The translations under genes were made by a program, and so were the position numbers. The notes beneath the pieces are model-generated. The model was given only the letters and a program-made list of their open reading frames with translations, did no database searches and had not been told where the DNA came from. From Siphonodentalium dalli (taxonomy: Eukaryota > Mollusca > Scaphopoda > Gadilida > Siphonodentaliidae), in the NCBI GenBank assembly GCA_032622095.1, contig CP136069.1, forward strand, positions 68,099,319-68,163,318: a stretch of DNA of 64,000 nt, written 5' to 3'. Positions 1-7,655 of this stretch are shown here, piece after piece (the stretch's first letter is position 1; every line of letters starts with the position of its first letter).

Positions 1-1036
1 AACCTGTTATGGCCTGCATATAAGAACACGGGTTAATAACCTACCCATTCCCACTTGCTATGGCTACTCTTATAGAAGCCTGGTCTACAAAAAGGTACAC
101 AGTGGAATGTTTTTAATTCATTGTCAATTCCCTCTATTTTCACAAAGGGATAAAGAATGTTGTTTGCAGATTCAAATTACCCGAAAAACTGTGTTGTGGT
201 GTTACATTCATCGCGTATATGTTGAACCAGCCTTTGTGAGTTAAGGATGTATTTAAACTGTTCTACTGGTGTTGTTCATTATGAACATATGATGAGTAAT
301 GATGACGAATCAGTGTGAAGAGCCATGCAAATTAAGGCTCAACACTGCATCAGTTGGTCCTCGGAAGGCGTTGTTGTGTCTATGTCCGTAATTGACAGTG
401 TGCATTCATGAATCAGAGGTGTGTAAATCGAGTCCTCAATTGTTACACACGAGGTCCCCATTTGCTGGACAAAAGTCACGTTCTAAATATGCAATATTTC
501 AGCAAATTTACACCCTTAAACACGTTAATAGACACATAGAGAATATCAACAGTCATTTCTTTTCTCGCTATCTATTGGTAAAACTAAAGTCCTCATTTGG
601 TGGTGTTCCGTCATGGGTCCTCGATTGGCGCCTAAAACAGGTATGTGTGTGTGTGTGTATAACTCTGTCACGCTTTTGGCGCGTTTATAACTTTTTAACC
701 ATTAATCCAATGTGGCCCAAATTTGTACCACGGACTATAGTGTGGCATAAAAGGTGACTCACCAAATTTCACGCCGATTGGTCCATGCAAACCTGAGATC
801 TAACATGGTCCCCAAATGCAATATCTGCACTCAAGTAGACACTATTTCTTATGACGTTTGTCCAAATGACGTCATTGACGTCGAACGCAAACCAACATTT
901 GCTTTGCTATTGTAGGCGAAACTTCCATGCGCTCAACCAAAGTGTTGTTGGAAATAAGCGCTAAATTAATGTGTCAGTTCAGGTTCATTGTGAATTTAGA
1001 TAACGAATGTTTATTTTGTCGCGGAAGTGCATGTAT
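1..1036. other. non-coding stretch, no gene seen
   Basis: No convincing gene. The stretch has a short (GT)n run near 641-660. The text around 720-800 resembles the 3' part of interspersed repeats elsewhere in the window (an AAATTT...GATTGGTCC-like phrase). Short ORFs here show no recognisable domain and are probably chance. Confidence 0.4.
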
Positions 1037-1140
1037 GGTGGGGTGTAGTCAAGACTCGAACGTTCTACAGTCGTTGGGAATGGGTGGATGTAGTGGGGTG
1101 CAGAGTCAAGACTCGAACATTCGTCGTTGGGCATGGGTGG
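1037..1140. repeat. local tandem duplication, period about 56 bp
   Basis: The phrase TCAAGACTCGAAC recurs at about 1049 and 1105, followed in both cases by a CGTTGGG...ATGGGTGG stretch, giving two imperfect copies. It lies just outside the left end of the palindromic element and is not repeated on the right side, so it belongs to the target locus rather than the element. Confidence 0.6.
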
Positions 1141-1146
1141 TAATAT

Positions 1147-1152
1147 GGTATT
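1147..1152 (+). repeat. target site duplication, left copy
   Basis: GGTATT abuts the TG end of the inverted arm, and the same six bases abut the other end at 4037-4042. The flanks diverge immediately outside. Confidence 0.75.
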
Positions 1153-1319
1153 TGATGATACCCCGCCTGTTTGGTTGCAAATCAGGAACGATAACTCTAT
1201 TCGAAGTACATGACCTATATTCTCTGCAGTACTCCTGTTGACTCCAGTATATACAGTTTGACCTATATTCTCCGCCCACGCATTGCATCATGGTCTATGT
1301 GTATACCGGTTGGGCATGT

Positions 1320-1402
1320 CCAAAAAATTTCAAAAATTTCAAAAAATTTCAAAAAATTTCAAAAACTTCAAAAATTTCAAAAAATTTCAAAAACTTCAAA
1401 AA
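1320..1402 (-). repeat. TTTTTGAAA-type minisatellite, left arm
   Basis: Tandem 9- to 10-bp units, read on this strand as AAATTTCAAAAA. They lie between the terminal sequence and the 31-nt hairpin motif. ORFs of alternating Phe/Lys/Asn through it are repeat artefacts. Confidence 0.8.
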
Positions 1403-1429
1403 TTAAACAAAATTCAGGATTTAGTCAAA

Positions 1430-1460
1430 AATATGGCTTGTTGCCATTCATCGGAAAGCT
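1430..1460 (-). other. 31-nt hairpin motif, left arm copy
   Basis: The motif contains ATGGC and GCCAT separated by five bases, a small stem-loop, within a 31-nt block. The block is identical in both arms and also occurs in the foldback element at 10943-10973. It lies between the AATAAA signal of the acidic ORF and the minisatellite. Confidence 0.7.
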
Positions 1461-1550
1461 CTGTGGGGTACGGTGGAGAGCGCCACCGAAAAGAGTAAGT
1501 GAGCGAGGGGAAAAAGAGAAAAATAACATGACATGTGGTACATACTACCA

Positions 1551-1556
1551 TTTATT
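1551..1556 (-). terminator. AATAAA polyadenylation signal, left cassette
   Basis: TTTATT on the plus strand, eight bases beyond the stop of the acidic-tailed ORF on the minus strand. The mirror copy is at 3506-3511. Confidence 0.55.
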
Positions 1557-1563
1557 ATATTAA

Positions 1564-1767
1564 CTATTTACTGTCACTTTCGTCCGAATTGTCATCACTT
1601 TCGTCAGATGTGTCATTTGTTTCGTCCATGAACTTTTCTAGCAATGGTCTGTACTTTAATATTGACATTTTCACTGCATCACGATCTTCAAAACCATTAT
1701 TCATATATTTGTCCACTTTATCCACCGGCCTTTCAATAGCCTTCGAAAATTTAGGTAAATTACTCAT
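1564..1767 (-). CDS. small ORF with acidic serine-rich tail, left copy
   Basis: This 67-residue ORF is not recognised. It has a mixed basic N-terminal half (KFSKAIERP near the start) and a C-terminal 20 or so residues made almost only of Asp, Glu, Ser and Asn. The ATG overlaps the stop of the upstream basic ORF by four bases (ATGA), which fixes the start and argues for a compact, virus-like transcription unit. Its protein is identical to the right-arm copy at 3295-3498, although other arm ORFs have acquired damage. An AATAAA follows at once. Acidic tails of this kind can mask basic or nucleic-acid-binding partners, and the neighbouring ORF is very basic, but any pairing is inference. Confidence 0.6.
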   Translation of the reverse strand: MSNLPKFSKAIERPVDKVDKYMNNGFEDRDAVKMSILKYRPLLEKFMDETNDTSDESDDNSDESDSK

Positions 1768-1985
1768 TTTAGTTCAGTGAATATGTCGTTTGGAGTTTCC
1801 TTTTTAACTTTTCCAATGTTTGTCTTCTTCGCTCTTCCTCCTTTTATCTCTTTAACTTTTATCTTCTTAGCTCCGGGTTTCCTTATATGTTTTCCAGGTT
1901 TCGCTTCAGTCTTGGGTAGGTCTTTCGAGTCATCGTAGGGTACATATTTATTAAGATCAAAGTCATAATAGTACGGAGTCCCCAT
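1764..1985 (-). CDS. small basic ORF, left copy (intact)
   Basis: This 73-residue ORF is not recognised. It begins with an aromatic/acidic stretch (YYYDFDLNKY), then becomes strongly Lys/Arg/Gly/Pro-rich through the middle and end (for example KHIRKPGAKKIKVK). The predicted charge is highly positive, like a DNA-condensing or core-type protein, but this is composition only. It overlaps the preceding ORF by about 23 bases in another frame and the following ORF by four bases. The right-arm copy has a Gly-to-stop change and a Pro-to-Ser change, so this is the better-preserved copy. Short size and overlaps resemble small virion or accessory genes of DNA viruses and Polintons. Homology is unproven. 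Confidence 0.55.
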   Translation of the reverse strand: MGTPYYYDFDLNKYVPYDDSKDLPKTEAKPGKHIRKPGAKKIKVKEIKGGRAKKTNIGKVKKETPNDIFTELK

Positions 1986-2094
1986 TCCGGCTAAAGTTCA
2001 AAGTGTACTCTGAAGTAGTAGTTTTTATAGGCGCCAAATTACCATCCAAGACGTATACCCTTATAAACTGCGGGTAAGTCCTAGTAATGCGCAT
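1963..2094 (-). CDS. small ORF upstream of the basic ORF, left copy
   Basis: A 43-residue ORF from the first in-frame ATG, with phrases RITRTYPQFIRVYVLDG and NLAPIKTTTSEY. The open frame continues upstream through the GCN repeat to about 2265 as a poly-Ala/Asn run without an ATG, so the true start is uncertain. The protein could begin at the ATG, or the repeat could be coding after splicing. Its 3' end overlaps the basic ORF. The same ORF is present in the right arm with an identical core. No domain is recognised. Confidence 0.45.
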   Translation of the reverse strand: MRITRTYPQFIRVYVLDGNLAPIKTTTSEYTLNFSRNGDSVLL

Positions 2095-2098
2095 GTCA

Positions 2099-2246
2099 AC
2101 GCCGCCGGCGCCGGTGGCGGCGGCGGCGTTTGCGGCGGCGGCGGAGTTTGCGGCGTTTGCGGCGGCGGTGTTTGCGGCGGCGTTTGCGGCGTTTGCGGTG
2201 GCGGCGTTTGCGGCGTTTGCGGCGGCGGCGTTTGTGGCGGCGGTCT
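2099..2246 (-). repeat. GCC/AAC trinucleotide tract, left arm
   Basis: A run of GCN triplets interspersed with AAC, reading as Ala/Asn in one minus-strand frame and as Pro-rich or Arg-rich in the others. It is longer than the mirrored tract at 2874-2965, so it has expanded or contracted since the arms separated. Confidence 0.8.
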
Positions 2247-2334
2247 CAATTACATAATAAACCAACGTTAATTGGATGCATTGTCCACGTGAGGTAGCAC
2301 GAGTTATAATTGATTAAGTCTGGGTAAAGCCATG

Positions 2335-2607
2335 TTAAAGATAAGGATTTCGTCCTGCGTTGAATCGATACAAGTGCACATAGTCATGATCTTGATAAGG
2401 ACTCAGCCGCGGCGGCTGATGATGCTGTTGTTGTTGTTGTTGCTGTTGTTCCTGTTGTTGTTGTTGTGGCGGCTGATGATGCTGCTGATGTTGTTGTTGT
2501 TATTGTTGTTGTTGTTGTTCTGAAGGCGTGTGTTTAACTTTGATATGACGCTTCAAACTATCTTGGCAAGCATAGGCACTTAAGCACTCTTCACACTCAT
2601 ACTTCAT
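2335..2607 (-). pseudogene. C2H2 zinc-finger / glutamine-rich ORF, broken by one stop
   Basis: From the ATG at 2607 the frame encodes a single C2H2 finger (C5-x2-C8-x12-H21-x4-H26, with the usual aromatic and Leu positions). A Gln/His/Pro-rich segment and a C-terminal RLSPYQDHDYVHLYRF stretch follow, ending at the TAA at 2335-2337. A single TAA at 2500-2502 (a CAA codon with one change) interrupts the Gln run, leaving 35 residues. The finger lies in the single-copy spacer; the Gln-rich and C-terminal part lies in the left arm and is repeated in the right arm. A TATA-like box sits 42-55 bases upstream of the ATG. Likely role: a DNA- or RNA-binding regulator of the element (inference). Isolated C2H2 fingers are too common to assign a family. 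Confidence 0.55.
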
Positions 2608-2648
2608 TTTCCTATATAATCAGTGAAATCGAGCGTTCTTCTATGCAC

Positions 2649-2662
2649 CTATATTTATATAG
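2649..2662 (-). promoter_or_regulatory. TATA-like box for the zinc-finger ORF
   Basis: CTATATAAATATAG on the minus strand lies 42-55 bases upstream of the ATG at 2607. It sits at the inner edge of the right arm, so promoter and first exon are both in the palindrome centre. Confidence 0.4.
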
Positions 2663-2668
2663 AACAGA

Positions 2669-2784
2669 AACAACAGCAACAACAACAACAACAGCATCAT
2701 CAGCCGCCGCGGCTGAGTCCTTATCAAGATCATGACTATGTGCACTTGTATCGATTCAACGCAGGACGAAATCCTTATCTTTAA
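2669..2784 (+). pseudogene. Gln-rich ORF, 3' fragment lacking the zinc finger (right arm)
   Basis: Mirror of the C-terminal part of the zinc-finger/Q-rich ORF. The reading frame runs from the CAA/CAG tract through RLSPYQDHDYVHLYRF to the TAA at 2782-2784. The finger and start codon are absent because the arm begins inside the repeat. This asymmetry shows that the right arm is the secondary copy of the palindrome. Confidence 0.6.
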
Positions 2785-2873
2785 CATGGCTTTACCCAGA
2801 CTTAATCAATTATAACTCGTGCTACCTCACGTGGACAATGCATCCAATTCACGTTGGTTTATTATGTAATTGA

Positions 2874-2965
2874 GACCGCCGCCGCAAACGCCACCGCCGC
2901 CACCGCCGCAAACGCCGCCGCCGCAAACGCCGCCGCCGCAAACGCCACCGGCGGCGGCGGCGTTG
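2874..2965 (+). repeat. GCC/AAC trinucleotide tract, right arm
   Basis: Mirror of 2099-2246 but about 50 bp shorter. It is open in the Ala/Asn frame continuous with the following ORF from about 2854, again without an ATG until 2968. Confidence 0.8.
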
Positions 2966-2967
2966 AC

Positions 2968-3099
2968 ATGCGCATTACTAGGACTTACCCGCAGTTTATA
3001 AGGGTATACGTCTTGGATGGTAATTTGGCGCCTATAAAAACTACTACTTCAGAGTACACTTTGAACTTTAGCCGGAATGGGGACTCCGTACTATTATGA
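2968..3099 (+). CDS. small ORF upstream of the basic ORF, right copy
   Basis: This 43-residue ORF matches the left copy (1963-2094) over its whole length from the in-frame ATG, including the RITRTYPQFI and NLAPIKTTT phrases. It overlaps the basic ORF start at 3077. No family is recognised. The identical protein core in both arms shows the duplication is recent or the ORF is under constraint; the two cannot be told apart by eye. Confidence 0.45.
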   Translation: MRITRTYPQFIRVYVLDGNLAPIKTTTSEYTLNFSRNGDSVLL

Positions 3100-3298
3100 C
3101 TTTGATCTTAATAAATATGTATCCTACGATGACTCGAAAGACCTACCCAAGACTGAAGCGAAACCTGGAAAACATATAAGGAAACCCGGAGCTAAGAAGA
3201 TAAAAGTTAAAGAGATAAAATGAGGAAGAGCGAAGAAGACAAACATTGGAAAAGTTAAAAAGGAAACTCCAAACGACATATTCACTGAACTAAAATGA
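3077..3298 (+). pseudogene. small basic ORF, right copy with nonsense codon
   Basis: Same 73-codon frame as 1764-1985, but TGA at 3221-3223 replaces a Gly codon, leaving 48 residues. A Pro-to-Ser change lies near residue 17. Past the stop the frame continues unbroken to TGA at 3296-3298, which overlaps the next ATG. The downstream ORF is still intact. Confidence 0.65.
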
Positions 3299-3498
3299 GT
3301 AATTTACCTAAATTTTCGAAGGCTATTGAAAGGCCGGTGGATAAAGTGGACAAATATATGAATAATGGTTTTGAAGATCGTGATGCAGTGAAAATGTCAA
3401 TATTAAAGTACAGACCATTGCTAGAAAAGTTCATGGACGAAACAAATGACACATCTGACGAAAGTGATGACAATTCGGACGAAAGTGACAGTAAATAG
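3295..3498 (+). CDS. small ORF with acidic serine-rich tail, right copy
   Basis: A 67-residue ORF identical in protein to the left copy at 1564-1767. Its ATG overlaps the stop of the basic frame (ATGA). The tail is an Asp/Glu/Ser run. AATAAA follows at 3506-3511. Function unknown; see the left copy for composition. Confidence 0.6.
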   Translation: MSNLPKFSKAIERPVDKVDKYMNNGFEDRDAVKMSILKYRPLLEKFMDETNDTSDESDDNSDESDSK

Positions 3499-3505
3499 TT
3501 AATAT

Positions 3506-3511
3506 AATAAA
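3506..3511 (+). terminator. AATAAA polyadenylation signal, right cassette
   Basis: AATAAA eight bases after the stop of the acidic-tailed ORF, mirroring 1551-1556. It supports transcription outward from the palindrome centre on both arms. Confidence 0.55.
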
Positions 3512-3600
3512 TTGTAGTATGTACCACATGTCATGTTATTTTTCTCTTTTCCCCTCGCTCACTTGCTCTTTTCGGTGGCACTCTCCACCGTACCCCACAG

Positions 3601-3631
3601 AGCTTTCCGATGAATGGCAACAAGCCATATT
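3601..3631 (+). other. 31-nt hairpin motif, right arm copy
   Basis: Identical block to 1430-1460 in mirror position. Conservation in three places, while surrounding sequence varies, suggests a cis-acting element, possibly transcript 3'-end or transposition-related. The role is inferred. Confidence 0.7.
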
Positions 3632-3656
3632 TCTGACTAAATCCTGAATTTTGTTT

Positions 3657-3866
3657 AATTTTTGAAGTTTTTGGAAAATTTGAAATTTTTGAATTTTGTG
3701 AAAAGTTTTGAAGTTTTTTGAAATTTTTGAAGTTTTTGAAATTTTTGAAGTTTTTGAAATTTTTGAAATTTTTGAAGTTTTTGAAATTGTTTGAAATTTT
3801 TGAAGTTTTTGAAATTTTTTGAAATTTTTGAAATTTTTTGAAATTTTTTGAAATTTTTGAATTTTT
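3657..3866 (+). repeat. TTTTTGAAA-type minisatellite, right arm
   Basis: Same unit as in the left arm but about 2.5 times longer. This shows array-length change after or during formation of the palindrome. Confidence 0.8.
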
Positions 3867-4036
3867 TTGGACATGCCAACCGGTATACAAATATACCATG
3901 ATGCAATGCGTGGGCGGAGAATATAGGTCAAACTGAATATACTGGAGTCAACAGGAGTACTGCAGAGAATATAGGTCATGTACTTCGAATAGAGTTATCG
4001 TTCCTGATTTGCAACCAAACAGGCGGGGTATCATCA

Positions 4037-4042
4037 GGTATT
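4037..4042 (+). repeat. target site duplication, right copy
   Basis: GGTATT directly follows the CA end of the right arm and matches 1147-1152. Together they define the element edges. Confidence 0.75.
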
Positions 4043-4420
4043 TTAATTCGCCAGTTGGGTTTGAACATAAGTAAATAATGCTGTCTTTGATACGAAAGTT
4101 GTGCATTGAGTACCGAAGGAGTACCGGTATACACGGAATATGACGAATGGACAGTCTGACCTCCCGTCAGTGGGTACCGTGGACTCGCCAAACTCAGTTA
4201 GAAAAATCACATTCACGGGACAGGCCTAATAATAGGGCCTGCGGTGTAAACAATACTGCCGACGCTAATTAATGTTCTTTTAATCTTTCGGTTGAGTGCA
4301 AATCTGATAAAAGAATAAATGTGTAAAAGATCACAATGTGCGCGAAGCGCACGCAGTTTAAATTCGTATAATGTGCGCGAAGCTCACCAAGACGCTGCAG
4401 CCCCCCGCTAAATAAAGGTT
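4043..4420. other. non-coding stretch with GCGCGAAGC repeats
   Basis: Two copies of an AATGTGCGCGAAGC phrase occur near 4334 and 4371, and a related one near 4660. There is no coding evidence. Confidence 0.4.
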
Positions 4421-4424
4421 CCGA

Positions 4425-5100
4425 TTAGAGCCTGCTTCAGTTAGTAGGCCCTATTGATAAAGTAAAATATCTTGATTGTTGCGTTCCATATGTGCCTGCA
4501 TATATACGTGGGTTGGGGAGATGATGGTGGGGGCAGAAATATAGTTTTATTGAAATAAAGTGTTCATACAAATGCAGTGCAGTGCATTATAGGTCATTAT
4601 AGGCTGCATGCTGACTACAGCTTCCAAAGGGAGCCCGTTTAAGTTTAAGATCATATAATGTGCGCGATGCGCAGAAAGGGGCTGTAGACCCCTCCCCGCT
4701 AAATAAAGTCTCCCGAATTGAGCCTGTTTCAGTATAGATAAAGTACAATATTTTGATTGTAGCGTTCCATATGTGCATGCATATACATGGATTGGGAAGA
4801 TGGGGTGGGGGTAAAACATACAATTTTATTGAAAAGTGTTCATACAAATGGACCGCACAGTGCAGGCGTGTGATAATTAGGCGGCATGCGGAATACAGGT
4901 CCCAAAGTGGGTCCGTTCAAAATGTACAACAAGCTCCCGAATGAAGGCTCCTGAATTGAGTATGTTTCAGTCGGTGCATTGTAGTATTTAAATAACATAC
5001 TGATTTTGTTTCGTTCAATATGTGCATGCGCATATGTAGACTGGGTGCGTAGAAATACAATTTTAGTTAAATAAAGTGTTCCGACGTGCATCCAGTAACA
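4425..5100 (+). repeat. three-unit tandem repeat, about 240-290 bp period
   Basis: A GAGCCTG[C/T]TTCAG-like phrase begins units near 4431, 4722 and 4958. Each unit then carries a CGTTCCATATGTGC-type phrase, a GGG-rich stretch and an AAATAAAGTGTTC phrase. Units diverge progressively. ORFs across it are not conserved between units. Confidence 0.65.
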
Positions 5101-5204
5101 AAAAAGAGAAGCATGGCCATTACATGTGCACATGAATGCGGACACTACAAAATAACAAAGCACATTTATATACCCGTCATTTTGTGACGGGCTACCCCCT
5201 AGTC

Positions 5205-7347
5205 TAAAATAATCATTAAATTTCAATAATCAAGAACAATTTAATCTGCTCTCATGATCTTCAGATATTATATCATGGACATAGGATTGTTTGTACCTGA
5301 AAAAAGTTAAATTTTAAATATTTTTCATTCCATAAAACAAAAGTAAATGAGGTTACAATTTTCAAAGGGTCGGTGGTTCTTAATTATTGCGTCACAATGA
5401 TCACTTCTTAATTTGCCAAATTTCACAAACAATTCGTGACAGATTTGGAGAAAATTCAGTTTGAAATACCAGGATATGTTGGCAAAACATTTAAATTAAA
5501 CGATCAGGCAACAACATAACAATGAAAGCAGATAACAATATTCAGAGAAGTACGTTGCTACTGGCCACCGAGTGCCATTCTGTTTCCTTTGTATTGATTG
5601 GGAAAAGAATACAAGTGGTAGTTCTGGAACCAGTGTACATATACACCGCTGGGATACCTAGCTGAATTTAAAATGTCATTATTAAAGCGCATGTTTCGTT
5701 CCATGTCTTTACTGCAGCAGAGTTCGTGCTGTCGATTGTCAATTGAGCAAATTGCTATAACAAAACGAATTTGCAAAAATTTAATCCGATATACAATTGG
5801 CACCTACATTTTTAGCTTTTGGGAATTGATCCCCATCGAGCATATTATATAAATCTTGAAGTCAATCGATCGGAAAAAAATACATATTGCTATCTGGTCG
5901 CGACATTTTTAATTGTGTCATAATTTAAAGCCTTCAAATTTAAATTTCCCGACCTATGTCACATCGACTTATTGTATCGCTGGAGTGAATGGGTTTCGAA
6001 TTTCTACTCGATTAGAACACAGAGTAGGCTATTTACTCCAATTTGTCAAATAATAGCCAAACAATGCGCTGATATCTAACTCGTTATGGAACTATGTTTT
6101 GATAGTGGGTGGGAGATAAATTATCATAAATATGTGCCCTTCATAACTCAGCTTTCACCAAACAGCAAATATGATTCGTAAAAGTGTTTTTTGTTGGAAA
6201 TACTAAATTCGAAAGTGACCCAAAATATATGGATCAGACAAAAGTGGAAAAGAAAATGAAAAGTGGCTAATTGATACAATATGCAATTGGCAACAGTGTT
6301 GGCAACTGGGAATGTCGGACAAGCGCGAACCCTGTACTACAGCTGATGAGGTTCTAACAGGAAGTACACTAACACACCCATTCCTTATATTTATAGAGCT
6401 ATTTGATCAACAGTCTTATAAAATTAGCTGAATATGCCTTACTTCTTTTCTGAAACCTAGAAACCAGTATTATTTTGCTTTCAAGATGTGAATTATCGAC
6501 ACATTTCTGTGTCTTGGTCATGTGATACTTTTTCGTTTTATTGTGTGTATTTCGGGTAATACTGGGTTTTGTTGGGGTGTAAAACACATGGCACAATTGG
6601 CAGTTGACCAAACCGGCAAACAATAGTTAACTTGAAATACATGTACTTTGTATATATAACATTACCAACATAGTATAAGTCAAACTTGTCTTAAACGTAG
6701 TGTTCCAAATGTTCCGTTTCCTTGGAGGTTGACAACTTGTCACCGCCATTAAAGATGAACAAGAGAACTGGCTTGACTAACCAAGCAGGAAGAGTCCCAC
6801 ATTATCCTTTCTCACCGTTGTCATATTTTGTCGCATCTAATCCTATAAAGTAATAATGCAGATGGTTAATATTCAAAATGCTCAGCTGGACACATACATC
6901 CAGGACATATTTGCAATGCACCCACGATTGTCTCTATATATACAAGATACATTATCATATTGTCATCGTTACATATTTATGTTGAAAAATGTGCTTGCAT
7001 AGATGATACGAGTGGATTTTATAAGACGATACAAATGGATGTTAATATGTTTGAGAAACTGAAAATGAAAATAATCAATTCAAAATAATTGATTATTTCA
7101 TCAAATTTAAAGTACCAATAAGACTATATAGTCCAATAACATACAAAGTAAGTATGTTGTTCGGGATCAGAAACATATGTGCGCCAAGATGTGCGTCGTA
7201 AATGACGGATTGCTTATAATTACGGAAACTAAACCTTTATTTTCGGCCATCTGGTGTGAATCCTACAAACATTCACTGAAACACAATATTTATCGTTAGG
7301 ACATCACTGAACGGGAATCCAGGCCGAAATCGGTCGAAATCGATAAC
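5205..7347 (+). repeat. duplicated block, copy 1 (partner 46705-49006)
   Basis: A block of about 2.15 kb runs collinear and in the same orientation with 46705-49006, with frequent small differences and several short indels. The partner has an extra segment of about 165 bp (about 46997-47160). Collinearity ends near 7347. No transposon domain was recognised inside. Two small minus-strand frames (5558-5803 and 6399-6623) are open in both copies. Confidence 0.8.
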
Positions 7348-7655
7348 GTGTCATCAACACATGATTATATTTTTCTATCTGGAAAGTACCAAGGTGGTGC
7401 GACATACATTTATCTGTTATAACAATTCCTGCTTTTAAATCGGTGCACATTCTGTTCGTATATTCGTGGTCAATGCTGGTAACTGACAATTAAGTTACTG
7501 TGGTTGTTTTGTTATAAGTGGCATATAATGCATAGGACCTATCCGTATGTACCGCCCACCTATATGCTACATGGTTACTGTTACTAAGCACCACAAGCCA
7601 TCTTTACGTTGAATCAAACTGAGTAACAGAAGCCATTATATTCATTATCGAAGGT
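7348..7655. other. non-coding gap before LINE A
   Basis: Not shared with the second copy of the duplicated block. No feature is seen apart from the transition into the truncated LINE. Confidence 0.3.

Larger units (their letters stand above)
1153..2451 (+). repeat. left arm of long inverted repeat
   Basis: It is the reverse complement of 2669-4036 with only scattered substitutions visible. The arms differ mainly in minisatellite length (about 80 bp here, about 210 bp on the right) and in the GCN tract (about 150 bp here, about 90 bp on the right). Confidence 0.85.
1153..4036. mobile_element. 2.9-kb palindromic mobile element with 6-bp target duplication
   Basis: Two inverted arms (about 1153-2451 and 2669-4036) flank a spacer of about 217 bp. 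The outermost bases are TGATGATACCCCG at the left, with the exact reverse complement at the right. The palindrome stops precisely between two copies of GGTATT (1147-1152 and 4037-4042), which reads as a 6-bp target site duplication from integrase-mediated insertion. Each arm carries, from the centre outward, the end of a Q-rich ORF, a GCN-repeat tract, a small ORF, a basic ORF, an acidic-tailed ORF, an AATAAA signal, a 31-nt hairpin motif, a TTTTTGAAA minisatellite and the terminal sequence. Six-base duplications and minisatellite-bearing terminal repeats are typical of Polinton/Maverick elements. However, those usually end in AG...CT, and no Polinton core gene lies inside. It is best read as a palindromic derivative of an unidentified virus-like transposon. 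Confidence 0.8.
2669..4036 (-). repeat. right arm of long inverted repeat
   Basis: This arm mirrors 1153-2451. Its inner edge lies in the CAA/CAG tract, where an AACAG-type microhomology joins it to the spacer. That pattern fits a fold-back template switch. Confidence 0.85.

Noticed and set aside
2332-2523. Poly-Leu/Met ORF on the plus strand
   Set aside because: It is the antisense of the CAA/CAG Gln-rich tract; composition is explained by the repeat.
3531-3979. Long Phe/Lys/Asn-repeat ORFs in three frames
   Set aside because: They run through the TTTTTGAAA minisatellite, open in several frames at once, and the left arm has a different length, so they are not conserved.
1153-4036. Calling the palindromic element a canonical Polinton
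   Set aside because: Termini are TG...CA rather than AG...CT and none of polymerase, integrase, capsid or ATPase genes is inside; only the 6-bp duplication and minisatellite ends fit.
6330-6370. CTGATGAGG phrase as a hammerhead ribozyme core
   Set aside because: No GAAA box or flanking stems at the required spacing; the second copy of the block near 47990 has TTGATGAGG, breaking the core.
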